Shown here one piece after another: positions 40,725 through 48,173 of a DNA stretch of 64,000 nt; within the stretch, counting starts at the first letter, position 1, and the number at the start of each line of letters is the position of its first letter. Position numbers and translations under genes: made by a program. Origin of the DNA: JBBRVW01 sp038246545 (lineage in GTDB: Bacteria; Actinomycetota; Actinomycetes; JACCUZ01); contig JBBRVW010000021.1 of assembly GCA_038246545.1 (NCBI GenBank), forward strand, positions 1 through 64,000, written 5' to 3'. The notes below the pieces were generated by a model. It was not told the origin of the DNA. It was given only the letters and a program-made list of their open reading frames with translations, and searched no databases.

Positions 40725-42161
40725 GTGCGCCCCCTCGTCGTCGGGTTCGACCTCGACATGACCCTGATCGACACCCGCCCGGGCATCGCCGCGGTGTGGG
40801 ACGCGCTGTCGGCCGAGACCGGCGTGGCGGTCGACAGCGCCGAGGCGGTGAGCCGCCTCGGGCCGCCCCTGTCCGAGGAGATCGCCCGGTGGTTCCCCGC
40901 CGACCAGGTCGAGGTGGTCGGTGACCGCTTCCGCGAGCTCTACCCCGGTCTCGCCGTGGTCCCGGCGCCCGCCTTCGCGGGTGCGCGGGAGTCCGTCGCC
41001 GCCGTCCATGCGCACGAGGGTCGGGCCGTGGTGGTCACCGGCAAGTACGAGCCGAACGCCCGGCTGCACCTCGAGCACCTCGGGATCCCCGCGGACGAGT
41101 GCGTCGGCTGGCTGTGGGGCGAGCAGAAGGCGCAGGCGCTGCTCGAGCACGGCGCGACGGTCTACGTCGGCGACCACGTCGGCGACGTTATCGGGGCGCG
41201 TGCGGCCGGCGCCCTGTCCGTCGGGGTGGCGACCGGTCCGGTGTCCGCCGACGAGCTGCAGGCCGCCGGTGCCGACGTCGTGCTGGCCGACCTGACCGAG
41301 TTCCCGGCCTGGCTCGACGGCTACGTCCTGGACCGGCGGCTGGCCGACCTCGACGACGCCCTGCGCGCCCTCGGCTCGGTGGTCGTGGCCTTCTCGGGCG
41401 GCGCCGACTCCGCGTTCCTCCTCGCCGCGGCGGTGCGCGCGCTCGGAGCCGGCCGCGTCGCGGCGGCCACGGCGGTCAGCTCGAGCCTGCCGTCGTCCGA
41501 GCTGGCGGCCGCCGCGCGGTTCGCCGCCGACCTGGGCGTCCGGCACCTGACCCCGGCGACCGACGAGATGAGCCGCGACGGCTACCGCGCCAACGCCGGT
41601 GACCGCTGCTATTTCTGCAAGGCCGAGCTGCTCGAGGTCCTGCGGCCGCTCGCCGACGAGCTCGGCGTCGCGGCCGTCGCCACCGGCACCAACGCCGACG
41701 ACGCCCGGGCCGGCTTCCGGCCCGGCATCCGGGCCGCGGCCGAGCGGGCCGCGGTCACGCCGCTGCTCGACGCCGGCCTGACCAAGGCGCAGGTCCGCGC
41801 GGCCAGCCAGGCCTGGGGGCTGGCCACCTGGGACAAGCCCGCCGCGGCCTGCCTGTCCAGCCGGGTGGCGTTCGGCCTGGAGATCACCACGAGCCGGCTG
41901 GCCCGGGTCGAGCGCGCCGAGGCCGCCCTGCGCGAGGTGCTGGCGGCCACGGGCATCGAGTCGCCGGACCAGCGGGTGCGCGACCTCGGCGACCGCGCCC
42001 GGGTCGAGGTGTCGGCGTCCGCCGTCGAGCCGGTGGCGGCCTCGGCGGCGGTCCGCGAGGCGGTGCTCTCGGCCGGCTTCGACGAGGTCGAGGTCGACCC
42101 GCGCGGCTTCCGGTCGGGAGCCATGAACGAGTTGCTGGCCGACCCCGCCCGCTACATCTAA
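40725..42161 (+). CDS. HAD hydrolase - LarE sulfur transferase fusion
   Basis: A 478-aa two-domain protein. Residues 1-200 are a HAD phosphatase like phosphoglycolate phosphatase: motif I DLDMT (9-13), motif II VVTGKYEP (103-110), motif IV YVGDHVGDVIGA (147-158). Residues 203-478 are a full LarE, which gives sulfur to a nicotinic-acid dinucleotide in nickel-pincer cofactor synthesis: PP-loop SGGADS (224-229), CYFC cysteines C295 and C298, and C376 in KPAAACLSSR. The three cysteines fit LarE forms that use a [4Fe-4S] cluster rather than sacrificing one cysteine (inference). No larB or larC is nearby. TACGCT 6 bp before the GTG suggests a leaderless mRNA. Confidence 0.85.
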   Translation: MRPLVVGFDLDMTLIDTRPGIAAVWDALSAETGVAVDSAEAVSRLGPPLSEEIARWFPADQVEVVGDRFRELYPGLAVVPAPAFAGARESVAAVHAHEGRAVVVTGKYEPNARLHLEHLGIPADECVGWLWGEQKAQALLEHGATVYVGDHVGDVIGARAAGALSVGVATGPVSADELQAAGADVVLADLTEFPAWLDGYVLDRRLADLDDALRALGSVVVAFSGGADSAFLLAAAVRALGAGRVAAATAVSSSLPSSELAAAARFAADLGVRHLTPATDEMSRDGYRANAGDRCYFCKAELLEVLRPLADELGVAAVATGTNADDARAGFRPGIRAAAERAAVTPLLDAGLTKAQVRAASQAWGLATWDKPAAACLSSRVAFGLEITTSRLARVERAEAALREVLAATGIESPDQRVRDLGDRARVEVSASAVEPVAASAAVREAVLSAGFDEVEVDPRGFRSGAMNELLADPARYI

Positions 42162-42250
42162 CCGGTGGGAACCGCCCGTACCGCGGGCTATCCTGACGGG
42201 CCGCGCCCACCGGCGCGCACGCTCCGACACGACGATCGACGAGGTGGCCC

Positions 42251-42634
42251 GTGCCTACCGGCAAGGTCAAGTGGTACGACACCGACAAGGGTTTCGGCTT
42301 TCTTTCCCGCGACGACGGCGGCGAGGTCTTCGTGCACTCGTCCGCGCTGCCTGAGGGCCTGGCCGCCCTCAAGCCCGGCTCCCGGGTGGAGTTCGGCATC
42401 GTCGACGGCCGCCGCGGCGAGCAGGCCCTCACGGTCACCCTGCTCGACCCGCTGCCGTCGATGGCCGCCGGCTCCCGCAAGCCGGCCGAGGACATGGCCG
42501 TGATCGTCGAGGACGTCATCAAGCTGCTCGACAACGTCGGCAACTCGCTGCGCCGCGGTCGCTACCCGGACAAGTCGGCGGCCGGCAAGACCGCCGCCGT
42601 CCTCCGGGCAGTCGCCACCGATCTCGAGGGCTGA
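42251..42634 (+). CDS. Cold-shock-domain protein with C-terminal extension
   Basis: A 127-aa protein. Residues 1-67 are a cold-shock domain with RNP1 KGFGFLSRD (14-22) and RNP2 VFVHSSAL (27-34). Residues 68-127 are an extension with MAVIVEDVIKLLDNVGNSLRR near 82-102, predicted helical. The extension is found in a subset of actinobacterial cold-shock proteins and has no known role. The GTG at 42251 follows CGAGGTGG. It follows the HAD-LarE gene after 89 bp. Confidence 0.92.
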   Translation: MPTGKVKWYDTDKGFGFLSRDDGGEVFVHSSALPEGLAALKPGSRVEFGIVDGRRGEQALTVTLLDPLPSMAAGSRKPAEDMAVIVEDVIKLLDNVGNSLRRGRYPDKSAAGKTAAVLRAVATDLEG

Positions 42635-42647
42635 CCCACCTCGCCAA

Positions 42648-42710
42648 GATCCTTTGTGCGCCGACACACCGTCGCCTCGGCGTGTCCGGTGCTGGAGCGC
42701 ACGAAGGATC
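42648..42710. repeat. Long interrupted inverted repeat after the cold-shock-domain gene
   Basis: GATCCTTTGTGCGC (42648-42661) pairs with GCGCACGAAGGATC (42697-42710) with one mismatch. Inside, GACAC (42663-42667) pairs with GTGTC (42682-42686). It begins 14 bp after the stop and could end transcription. There is no T run; the arms carry GATC at the outer ends. Confidence 0.6.
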
Positions 42711-42798
42711 ATGACCCGACCGCCTTCGCGTGCGGCGGCGCTGCATCCGGCGCGCGGAGGCACGGCGAAGGGCCGGCCGGCGTACCTACGATGACGCG

Positions 42799-44148
42799 GT
42801 GATCTCCCGCCGCCACCCGGCCGCGCTCGCTCTCACGGCGGCCGCGGTGCTCGCCGTCGCGGGCTGCAGCGGTGGCGGCGGCAGCGACATCGAGGTGGCG
42901 CGGGTCGGCCGGGCCACGGTCACCGAGGTCGTCGAGGCGCCGGCCACTGTCACCGCCCGGGCCTCGGCCACCGTCAGCTCGCCCGCGGACGGGTCGGTCG
43001 CCGAGCTGCGGGTGCAGGAGGGCCAGCAGGTCCGGGCCGGCCAGGTGCTGCTGCGCGTCGAGTCGCCTGCCGCCCGCCGTGCGCTCCGCCAGGCGAAGAA
43101 GGCGGACGCGCGGGCGGCCTCGGCGGCTACGTCGGGCGGCGGACCGGTCACCCTGGCGGGTGCCGCGCGGGCCGACGCCCAGGCGTCGCGCGCGTTCGCC
43201 CGGGCCCGGCGCGCGGCGCAGCGGATCCCGGACCCGGCCGCCCGGCGGCAGGCGCTCTCGGCCCTGCAGGTGTCGCAGTCGCAGTACCGCGCGGCCCGCT
43301 CGGCCGCGGACCGGGCCGCCGCGCAGCTTGCGGCCGGCCTCGGCAGCCTGTCCGACGCCGTGGCCGCGCTGTCGTCCGCGCAGCGGGTGCAGACGCGGGC
43401 AGCGGTCGCGGTCGCGAAGCAGTCGGTGGCCGCGCTCGTGGTGCGCTCGCCCGTCGACGGCACCGTCTCGCTCTCCCCGCCCGCGGGTGCTGCGTCCGGG
43501 TCGCTGGACGCATCGGCGCTGGTCGGCCAGCTGCCGGAGAGCCTGCAGGGACAGGCAGGCAGCCTCCTCGGCGGGAGCGGGCCGACGTCGTCGGTCGACG
43601 CGGTGCTCGCCGAGGGGCGACCGGTCAGCCGCGGCCAGGGCCTGCTGACCGTCACCGACGCCTCGCAGCTGTCGCTCACGGCGCAGGTCGACGAGACCGA
43701 CGTGCTGCTGGTGACGCCCGGTGTCCCGGCCTCGGCCGAGCTCGACGCCGTGCCGGACGCCACCTACGAGTCGTCCGTGACCAGCATCGACCCCACCCCC
43801 AGCCAGTCCAGCCGGGGCGGGGTGACCTACGTCGTGCGGCTGTCGCTCGGCCGCGGCATGAGCGCCGCCGGGGCGGCAGCACCGACGCCACGACCCGGCA
43901 TGAGCGCGGTCGTCGACCTCGACGTCCGCACCGCGCGCGACACGGTCGCCGTCCCCGCGGCCGCCGTCTTCCGCGACGGGCGGCGGGACGCCGTGTGGGT
44001 CGTCCTGAACGGCAGGGCGCGCGAGCGGCAGGTGCGCCTCGGTGCCCAGGGCGAGAGCCGCGTGCAGGTGGTCGAGGGGCTGAAGATCGGCGAGCACGTC
44101 GTGGTGCGCGGTGCCGACCAGGTGCGCGCCGGCGACGAGGTCCCGTGA
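42799..44148 (+). CDS. Efflux adaptor lipoprotein (HlyD/MacA-like)
   Basis: A 449-aa membrane-fusion-protein family member. The N-terminal lipoprotein signal has hydrophobic AALALTAAAVLAV and lipobox LAVAGC near residue 24, so it is probably anchored to the outer face of the membrane. A split biotinyl-lipoyl-like domain (SPADGSVAELRVQEGQQVRAG near 63-83, and RSPVDGTVSLSPPAG near 215) encloses an Ala-rich helical hairpin. Beta-barrel and C-terminal segments follow. GTG 42799 has TACGAT 6 bp upstream, so it is probably leaderless. First of three overlapping MacAB-like genes. Confidence 0.9.
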   Translation: MISRRHPAALALTAAAVLAVAGCSGGGGSDIEVARVGRATVTEVVEAPATVTARASATVSSPADGSVAELRVQEGQQVRAGQVLLRVESPAARRALRQAKKADARAASAATSGGGPVTLAGAARADAQASRAFARARRAAQRIPDPAARRQALSALQVSQSQYRAARSAADRAAAQLAAGLGSLSDAVAALSSAQRVQTRAAVAVAKQSVAALVVRSPVDGTVSLSPPAGAASGSLDASALVGQLPESLQGQAGSLLGGSGPTSSVDAVLAEGRPVSRGQGLLTVTDASQLSLTAQVDETDVLLVTPGVPASAELDAVPDATYESSVTSIDPTPSQSSRGGVTYVVRLSLGRGMSAAGAAAPTPRPGMSAVVDLDVRTARDTVAVPAAAVFRDGRRDAVWVVLNGRARERQVRLGAQGESRVQVVEGLKIGEHVVVRGADQVRAGDEVP

Positions 44149-44867
44149 CGCAGGCCGTTGCCGACGGCCGCACCACCGGTGGCGACGTCGCCGCGGTGGA
44201 GGCGCTCGACGTACGCCGCAGCTACCAGCTCGACGGTGTCTCGGTGGAGGCGCTGCGCGGTGTGAGCCTGCGGATCGACCCGGGGGAGTACGTCGCCGTC
44301 GTCGGGCCGAGCGGCAGCGGCAAGTCGACCCTGATGCATCTCATGGGCTGCCTCGACCGGCCGACGTCCGGCGTGCTCCGGGTCGACGGCCGCGACCTGG
44401 CGATGCTGCGCGACGAGGAGCTCGCCGGGCTGCGCAACCGCACCATCGGGTTCGTCTTCCAGTCCTTCCAGCTCCTGGGCCGTACGTCCGCGATGGACAA
44501 CGTCGCCCTGCCGCTGGTCTACCGCGGCGTGCGCCGGTCGGAGCGGCGCGAGCGCGCCGAGGCCGCGCTGCGGGCGGTCGGCCTCGGCCACCGGCTGGAG
44601 CACCGGCCGTCGCAGCTGTCCGGCGGCGAGCAGCAGCGGGTCGCGATCGCGCGCGCCCTGGTGGGGGAGCCCCGGCTGCTGCTTGCCGACGAGCCGACGG
44701 GCAACCTCGACACCCGCAGCGGCACCGAGGTGATGGCGATCCTCGAGGGCCTGGTCGAGGACAGCGGCGTCGCGGTCGTCGTGGTCACCCACGACCTGGA
44801 GGTCGCGGCGCTGGCCGCGCGCCGGGTGCACGTCCGTGACGGGCTGCTGGAGACGGATGCGCCATGA
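44145..44867 (+). CDS. ABC transporter ATP-binding protein (MacB-like)
   Basis: A 240-aa ATPase. Walker A is GPSGSGKST near residues 56-64, Q-loop FVFQSFQLLG near 106, signature LSGGEQQRV near 160, Walker B LLLADEPTGNLD near 180 and H-loop VTHD near 215. The GTG start overlaps the stop of the adaptor gene (GTGA). It would energise the permease encoded next. Substrates of such pumps include macrolides, peptides and lipids; none can be assigned here. Confidence 0.94.
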   Translation: MTQAVADGRTTGGDVAAVEALDVRRSYQLDGVSVEALRGVSLRIDPGEYVAVVGPSGSGKSTLMHLMGCLDRPTSGVLRVDGRDLAMLRDEELAGLRNRTIGFVFQSFQLLGRTSAMDNVALPLVYRGVRRSERRERAEAALRAVGLGHRLEHRPSQLSGGEQQRVAIARALVGEPRLLLADEPTGNLDTRSGTEVMAILEGLVEDSGVAVVVVTHDLEVAALAARRVHVRDGLLETDAP

Positions 44868-46048
44868 GGGCCGGGGAGGCGTTCCGCGTCGCGCTGGACG
44901 CCCTGCGGGCCAACCGGCTGCGCAGCGCGCTCACCATGCTCGGCGTCATCATCGGCGTCGCCGCCGTCGTGGTCCTCGTCGCGCTCGGCAGCGGTGCCAA
45001 GCAGGAGGTCGAGGACCAGGTCGAGGGGCTCGGCTCCAACATCATCATCGTCGTGCCGGGGAAGTTCGAGCTCGGCTCGGCGCCGTCGGTCAGCCGCCTC
45101 ACCCTCGACGACGTCTCGCTGCTCGGCCGTGTCGTGGGTGACGAGCGGCGGGTCGCCGTCTCGGTCGCGTCCGGCGAGAACGTCGGCGTCGGCCGTCGCG
45201 AGACCTTCGTGACCGTCAACGGGGTCAACGAGAACGTGCCCAACGTCTTCGACCGGCCGCTGGCGCGCGGCGAGTACATCACCGGCTCCGACGTCGACAC
45301 CCGACGCCGGGTCGCGGTGCTGGGGTCGACCGTGGTGCGCCGCGTCTTCGGCGACGTCGACCCGCTCGGCCGGCAGGTCTCGATCGCCGGTGTGCGCTTC
45401 CGCGTCATCGGCGTCTTCGCCCCGGTCGGATCGACGTTCGGCGTCGACCGCGACACCGAGGTGCACATCCCGGTGACCGCGGCGCAGCGGTTGTTCGGCG
45501 TCGACCGGATCGACGCGCTCGCGGTCAAGGCACCGCGCGCTGACGACGTCGAGCCGCTGCAGAGGAAGCTCACGGCGGCGCTGACGGACAAGTACGACGG
45601 CGAGGAGTTCTCGGCGGTCACCCAGACACAGATCCTGGGCACCATCGGCCGGATCCTCGGCCTGCTCACCCTGGTGCTGGCGGCGATCGCGGCCATCTCG
45701 CTGCTGGTCGGCGGCGTCGGCGTCTCCAACATCATGCTGGTGAGCGTCCGCGAGCGGACCCGCGAGATCGGTCTGCGCAAGGCGCTCGGTGCCCGGCAAC
45801 ACGACATCTTGCTGCAGTTCCTCATCGAGGCTGTGCTGCTCTGCGTCGTCGGCGGCCTGATCGGCATCGGCCTCGGCGTCGGCGGCTCGCTGCTCGTCGC
45901 CGCGGTGTCGCCGCTGCCGGCGGTCATCGCCTGGTGGTCGCCGGTGCTCGCGTTCGCGGTGTCGGCGGCCGTCGGCATCTTCTTCGGGGTCGCCCCGGCC
46001 CGCCGGGCCGGACGGCTCGACCCGGTGGTCGCGCTGCGGTCGGAGTGA
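44864..46048 (+). CDS. ABC transporter permease (MacB/FtsX family)
   Basis: A 394-aa permease. One membrane helix near residues 20-44 (LTMLGVIIGVAAVVVLVAL) is followed by a periplasmic-type domain (MacB_PCD) and three C-terminal helices. The FtsX motif is GVSNIMLVSVRERTREIGLR near 286-305, followed by KALGARQHDILLQFLIEAVLL. The ATG overlaps the ATPase stop by 4 bp. Together with the adaptor this is a complete MacAB-type set apart from an outer-membrane channel, as expected for a monoderm. Confidence 0.94.
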   Translation: MRAGEAFRVALDALRANRLRSALTMLGVIIGVAAVVVLVALGSGAKQEVEDQVEGLGSNIIIVVPGKFELGSAPSVSRLTLDDVSLLGRVVGDERRVAVSVASGENVGVGRRETFVTVNGVNENVPNVFDRPLARGEYITGSDVDTRRRVAVLGSTVVRRVFGDVDPLGRQVSIAGVRFRVIGVFAPVGSTFGVDRDTEVHIPVTAAQRLFGVDRIDALAVKAPRADDVEPLQRKLTAALTDKYDGEEFSAVTQTQILGTIGRILGLLTLVLAAIAAISLLVGGVGVSNIMLVSVRERTREIGLRKALGARQHDILLQFLIEAVLLCVVGGLIGIGLGVGGSLLVAAVSPLPAVIAWWSPVLAFAVSAAVGIFFGVAPARRAGRLDPVVALRSE

Positions 46049-46094
46049 CGGTGGCTACGCGTGGGTCCGGCTGCCGCCGGGTAGCGTCAGGGCC

Positions 46095-47282
46095 ATGAGC
46101 GCGTCGGTCCTGGTCCCGTGGGACGAGGCGCTCGTCGGCTACGACTTCGGGCACGACCACCCGCTCAACCCGCTGCGCGTCGACCTCACCATGAGGCTGG
46201 CCCGTGAGCTCGGCGTCCTCGACCACGCGACGGTCACGATGATGAAGCCGTCGCCGGCGACCGACGACGAGCTGTACCTCGTGCACGAGAAGGAGTACGT
46301 CGAGGCCGTCAAGGCCGCGGCCGCCGACCCGACCCGCGCCGACACCAGCCGCGGTATCGGCACCACCGACACCCCGGCGTTCCGGCACATGCACGAGGCG
46401 TCCGCCCTCGTCGTCGGGGCCACGCTCGCCGCCGCCAGGTCGGTGTGGTCCGGCGAGACCGAGCACGCCGTCAACATCGCCGGGGGCCTGCACCACGCGA
46501 TGCCGGGCGCCGGCAGCGGGTTCTGCGTCTACAACGACCCGGCCGTCGCGATCGCGTGGATGCTCGAGCAGGGCGCCGAGCGCATCGCCTACGTCGACGT
46601 CGACGTCCACCACGGCGACGGTGTCGAGCGGGCCTTCTGGGACGAGCCCAGGGTGCTGACCGTGTCGGTGCACGAGAGCGGGCGGTGGCTGTTCCCCGGC
46701 ACCGGCTTCCCCGACGAGTGCGGCGGCCCCGGCGCCGAGGGCCGCGCGGTCAACCTGGCCCTGCCGCCCGGAACGACGGACAACGCCTGGCTCCGCGCCT
46801 TCCACGCGGTCGTGCCACCGCTGCTCGAGGAGTTCCGGCCGCAGGTGCTCGTGACCCAGCACGGCTGCGACAGCCACGTCATGGACCCGCTCGCCCACAT
46901 GGGCCTCACCCTCGACGCCCAGCGGATGTCCTACGAGGCGCTGCACGACCTCGCCCACCGCTACGCCCACGGCCGCTGGCTGGCCACCGGTGGCGGCGGC
47001 TACGAGTTGGCGCAGGTCGTGCCGAGGGCCTGGACGCACCTGCTCGCCGAGGCGGCCGGCAGCCCGGTGCCGCCGGACACCATGGTGCCCGTGGGCTGGC
47101 GCGAGTACGTCGAGGAGCGCTACGGCCTCGCGACGCCGCAGCGGATGACCGACGGCGCGACCCCGCAGTGGCGCGACTGGTCCGAGGGCTACGACCCGGC
47201 CGACGCCGTGGACCGCGCGGTCATGGCCACCCGCAATGCGGTGTTCCCCGCGAACGGTCTCGGCGGGCTGCTCGACCTGTGA
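46095..47282 (+). CDS. AcuC-like histone deacetylase-family enzyme
   Basis: Zinc amidohydrolase of the class I/II histone-deacetylase fold, 395 aa. In other bacteria AcuC deacetylates acetyl-CoA synthetase. Active-site His pair is in GGLHHAMPG near residue 137, and the metal site has DVDVHHGDGVE near 173-183, with a further Asp in HGCDSHVMDPL near 257. A GGGGYE loop lies near 300. TAGCGT 7 bp before the ATG suggests a leaderless mRNA. The next gene overlaps it by 4 bp, so the two probably work together. Confidence 0.93.
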   Translation: MSASVLVPWDEALVGYDFGHDHPLNPLRVDLTMRLARELGVLDHATVTMMKPSPATDDELYLVHEKEYVEAVKAAAADPTRADTSRGIGTTDTPAFRHMHEASALVVGATLAAARSVWSGETEHAVNIAGGLHHAMPGAGSGFCVYNDPAVAIAWMLEQGAERIAYVDVDVHHGDGVERAFWDEPRVLTVSVHESGRWLFPGTGFPDECGGPGAEGRAVNLALPPGTTDNAWLRAFHAVVPPLLEEFRPQVLVTQHGCDSHVMDPLAHMGLTLDAQRMSYEALHDLAHRYAHGRWLATGGGGYELAQVVPRAWTHLLAEAAGSPVPPDTMVPVGWREYVEERYGLATPQRMTDGATPQWRDWSEGYDPADAVDRAVMATRNAVFPANGLGGLLDL

Positions 47283-48094
47283 GCGCCCTGACGACGGAGG
47301 CGGTGCCGACCCGCGACGAGCTGCGCGAGCACCTGGTCGACGCGCTGATCGCCGGTGAGGTCCGTACCACCCGCGAGGACAACCTGGTCAAGTACGGCCT
47401 GCTCGCCGGGCGCGTCCCCAAGGCGATGTTCGGGCTGGAGCCGGCCGGTCGGTGGAACCTCGACGACGTCCTCGACCTGATGGTCGAGAAGGTCGGCGTC
47501 TCGCCGGACCGCAGCCACCTGCGTGGCCAGGACCGGATCGACCCGGACCTCACGATCGACGCGCTCGACCGGATGGCCGAGCACCTTGCTCGCGCCGCGC
47601 GCGACCGGTCCCGTGTGCTGCTCGCGACCGGCCACCCCGCAGGGCTGCTGGTCGTGCACATGGCGGCCGCCGCCGGGTTGCGCGCCGCCGGAGCGACCGT
47701 CCTCACCCCCGGTGCGGGGTTCGAGTGGAAGTCGACGACGCGGTGGGGCAGGGTCGACCGGCACGTCCGCTACGTCGGCGACGTCGGCGTCGCCAGCAGC
47801 GTCGGCAACCTCGACCACACCCACTCGCCCGCGCCCATGCGCGGCGTGCTCGCCGCGCTCGCGGCCGACGGTGCGGGACCCCCGGACCTGGTGATGGCCG
47901 ATCACGGCTGGGCCGGTGCCGCCGGCCAGGCCGGTATCACCTCCGTCGGCTTCGCCGACTGCAACGACCCGGCACTGTTCGTCGGCGAGGCCGAGGCCGC
48001 CGTCGCGGTCTCCGTGCCGCTCGACGACAACGTCCCGCCGCACCGCTACGCCCCGATGACGGCGTATCTCCTGCGCGCCGCCGGCCTGCGCTGA
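47279..48094 (+). CDS. Conserved actinobacterial phosphatase-like protein
   Basis: A 271-aa protein of a conserved family often annotated only as phosphatase and encoded beside acuC. The N-terminus reads LREHLVDALIAGEVRTTRED and the middle VLLATGHPAGLLVVHMAAA near residues 118-136, a Rossmann-like turn. Later are TPGAGFEWKS and a His/Asp-rich GNLDHTHSPAPMRGVLAAL near 180. PDLVMADHGWAGAAGQAG near 203 looks like an active-site loop. I cannot identify catalytic residues with confidence. The GTG at 47279 overlaps the acuC stop. Confidence 0.8.
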   Translation: MSALTTEAVPTRDELREHLVDALIAGEVRTTREDNLVKYGLLAGRVPKAMFGLEPAGRWNLDDVLDLMVEKVGVSPDRSHLRGQDRIDPDLTIDALDRMAEHLARAARDRSRVLLATGHPAGLLVVHMAAAAGLRAAGATVLTPGAGFEWKSTTRWGRVDRHVRYVGDVGVASSVGNLDHTHSPAPMRGVLAALAADGAGPPDLVMADHGWAGAAGQAGITSVGFADCNDPALFVGEAEAAVAVSVPLDDNVPPHRYAPMTAYLLRAAGLR

Positions 48095-48173
48095 CCGCGT
48101 GGGAGCGAGCGCCGAGCGGGCGCAGCACCCGTTCGGGTGATCGATCCCCGGCGGTGCCGGCCGACACACACGT

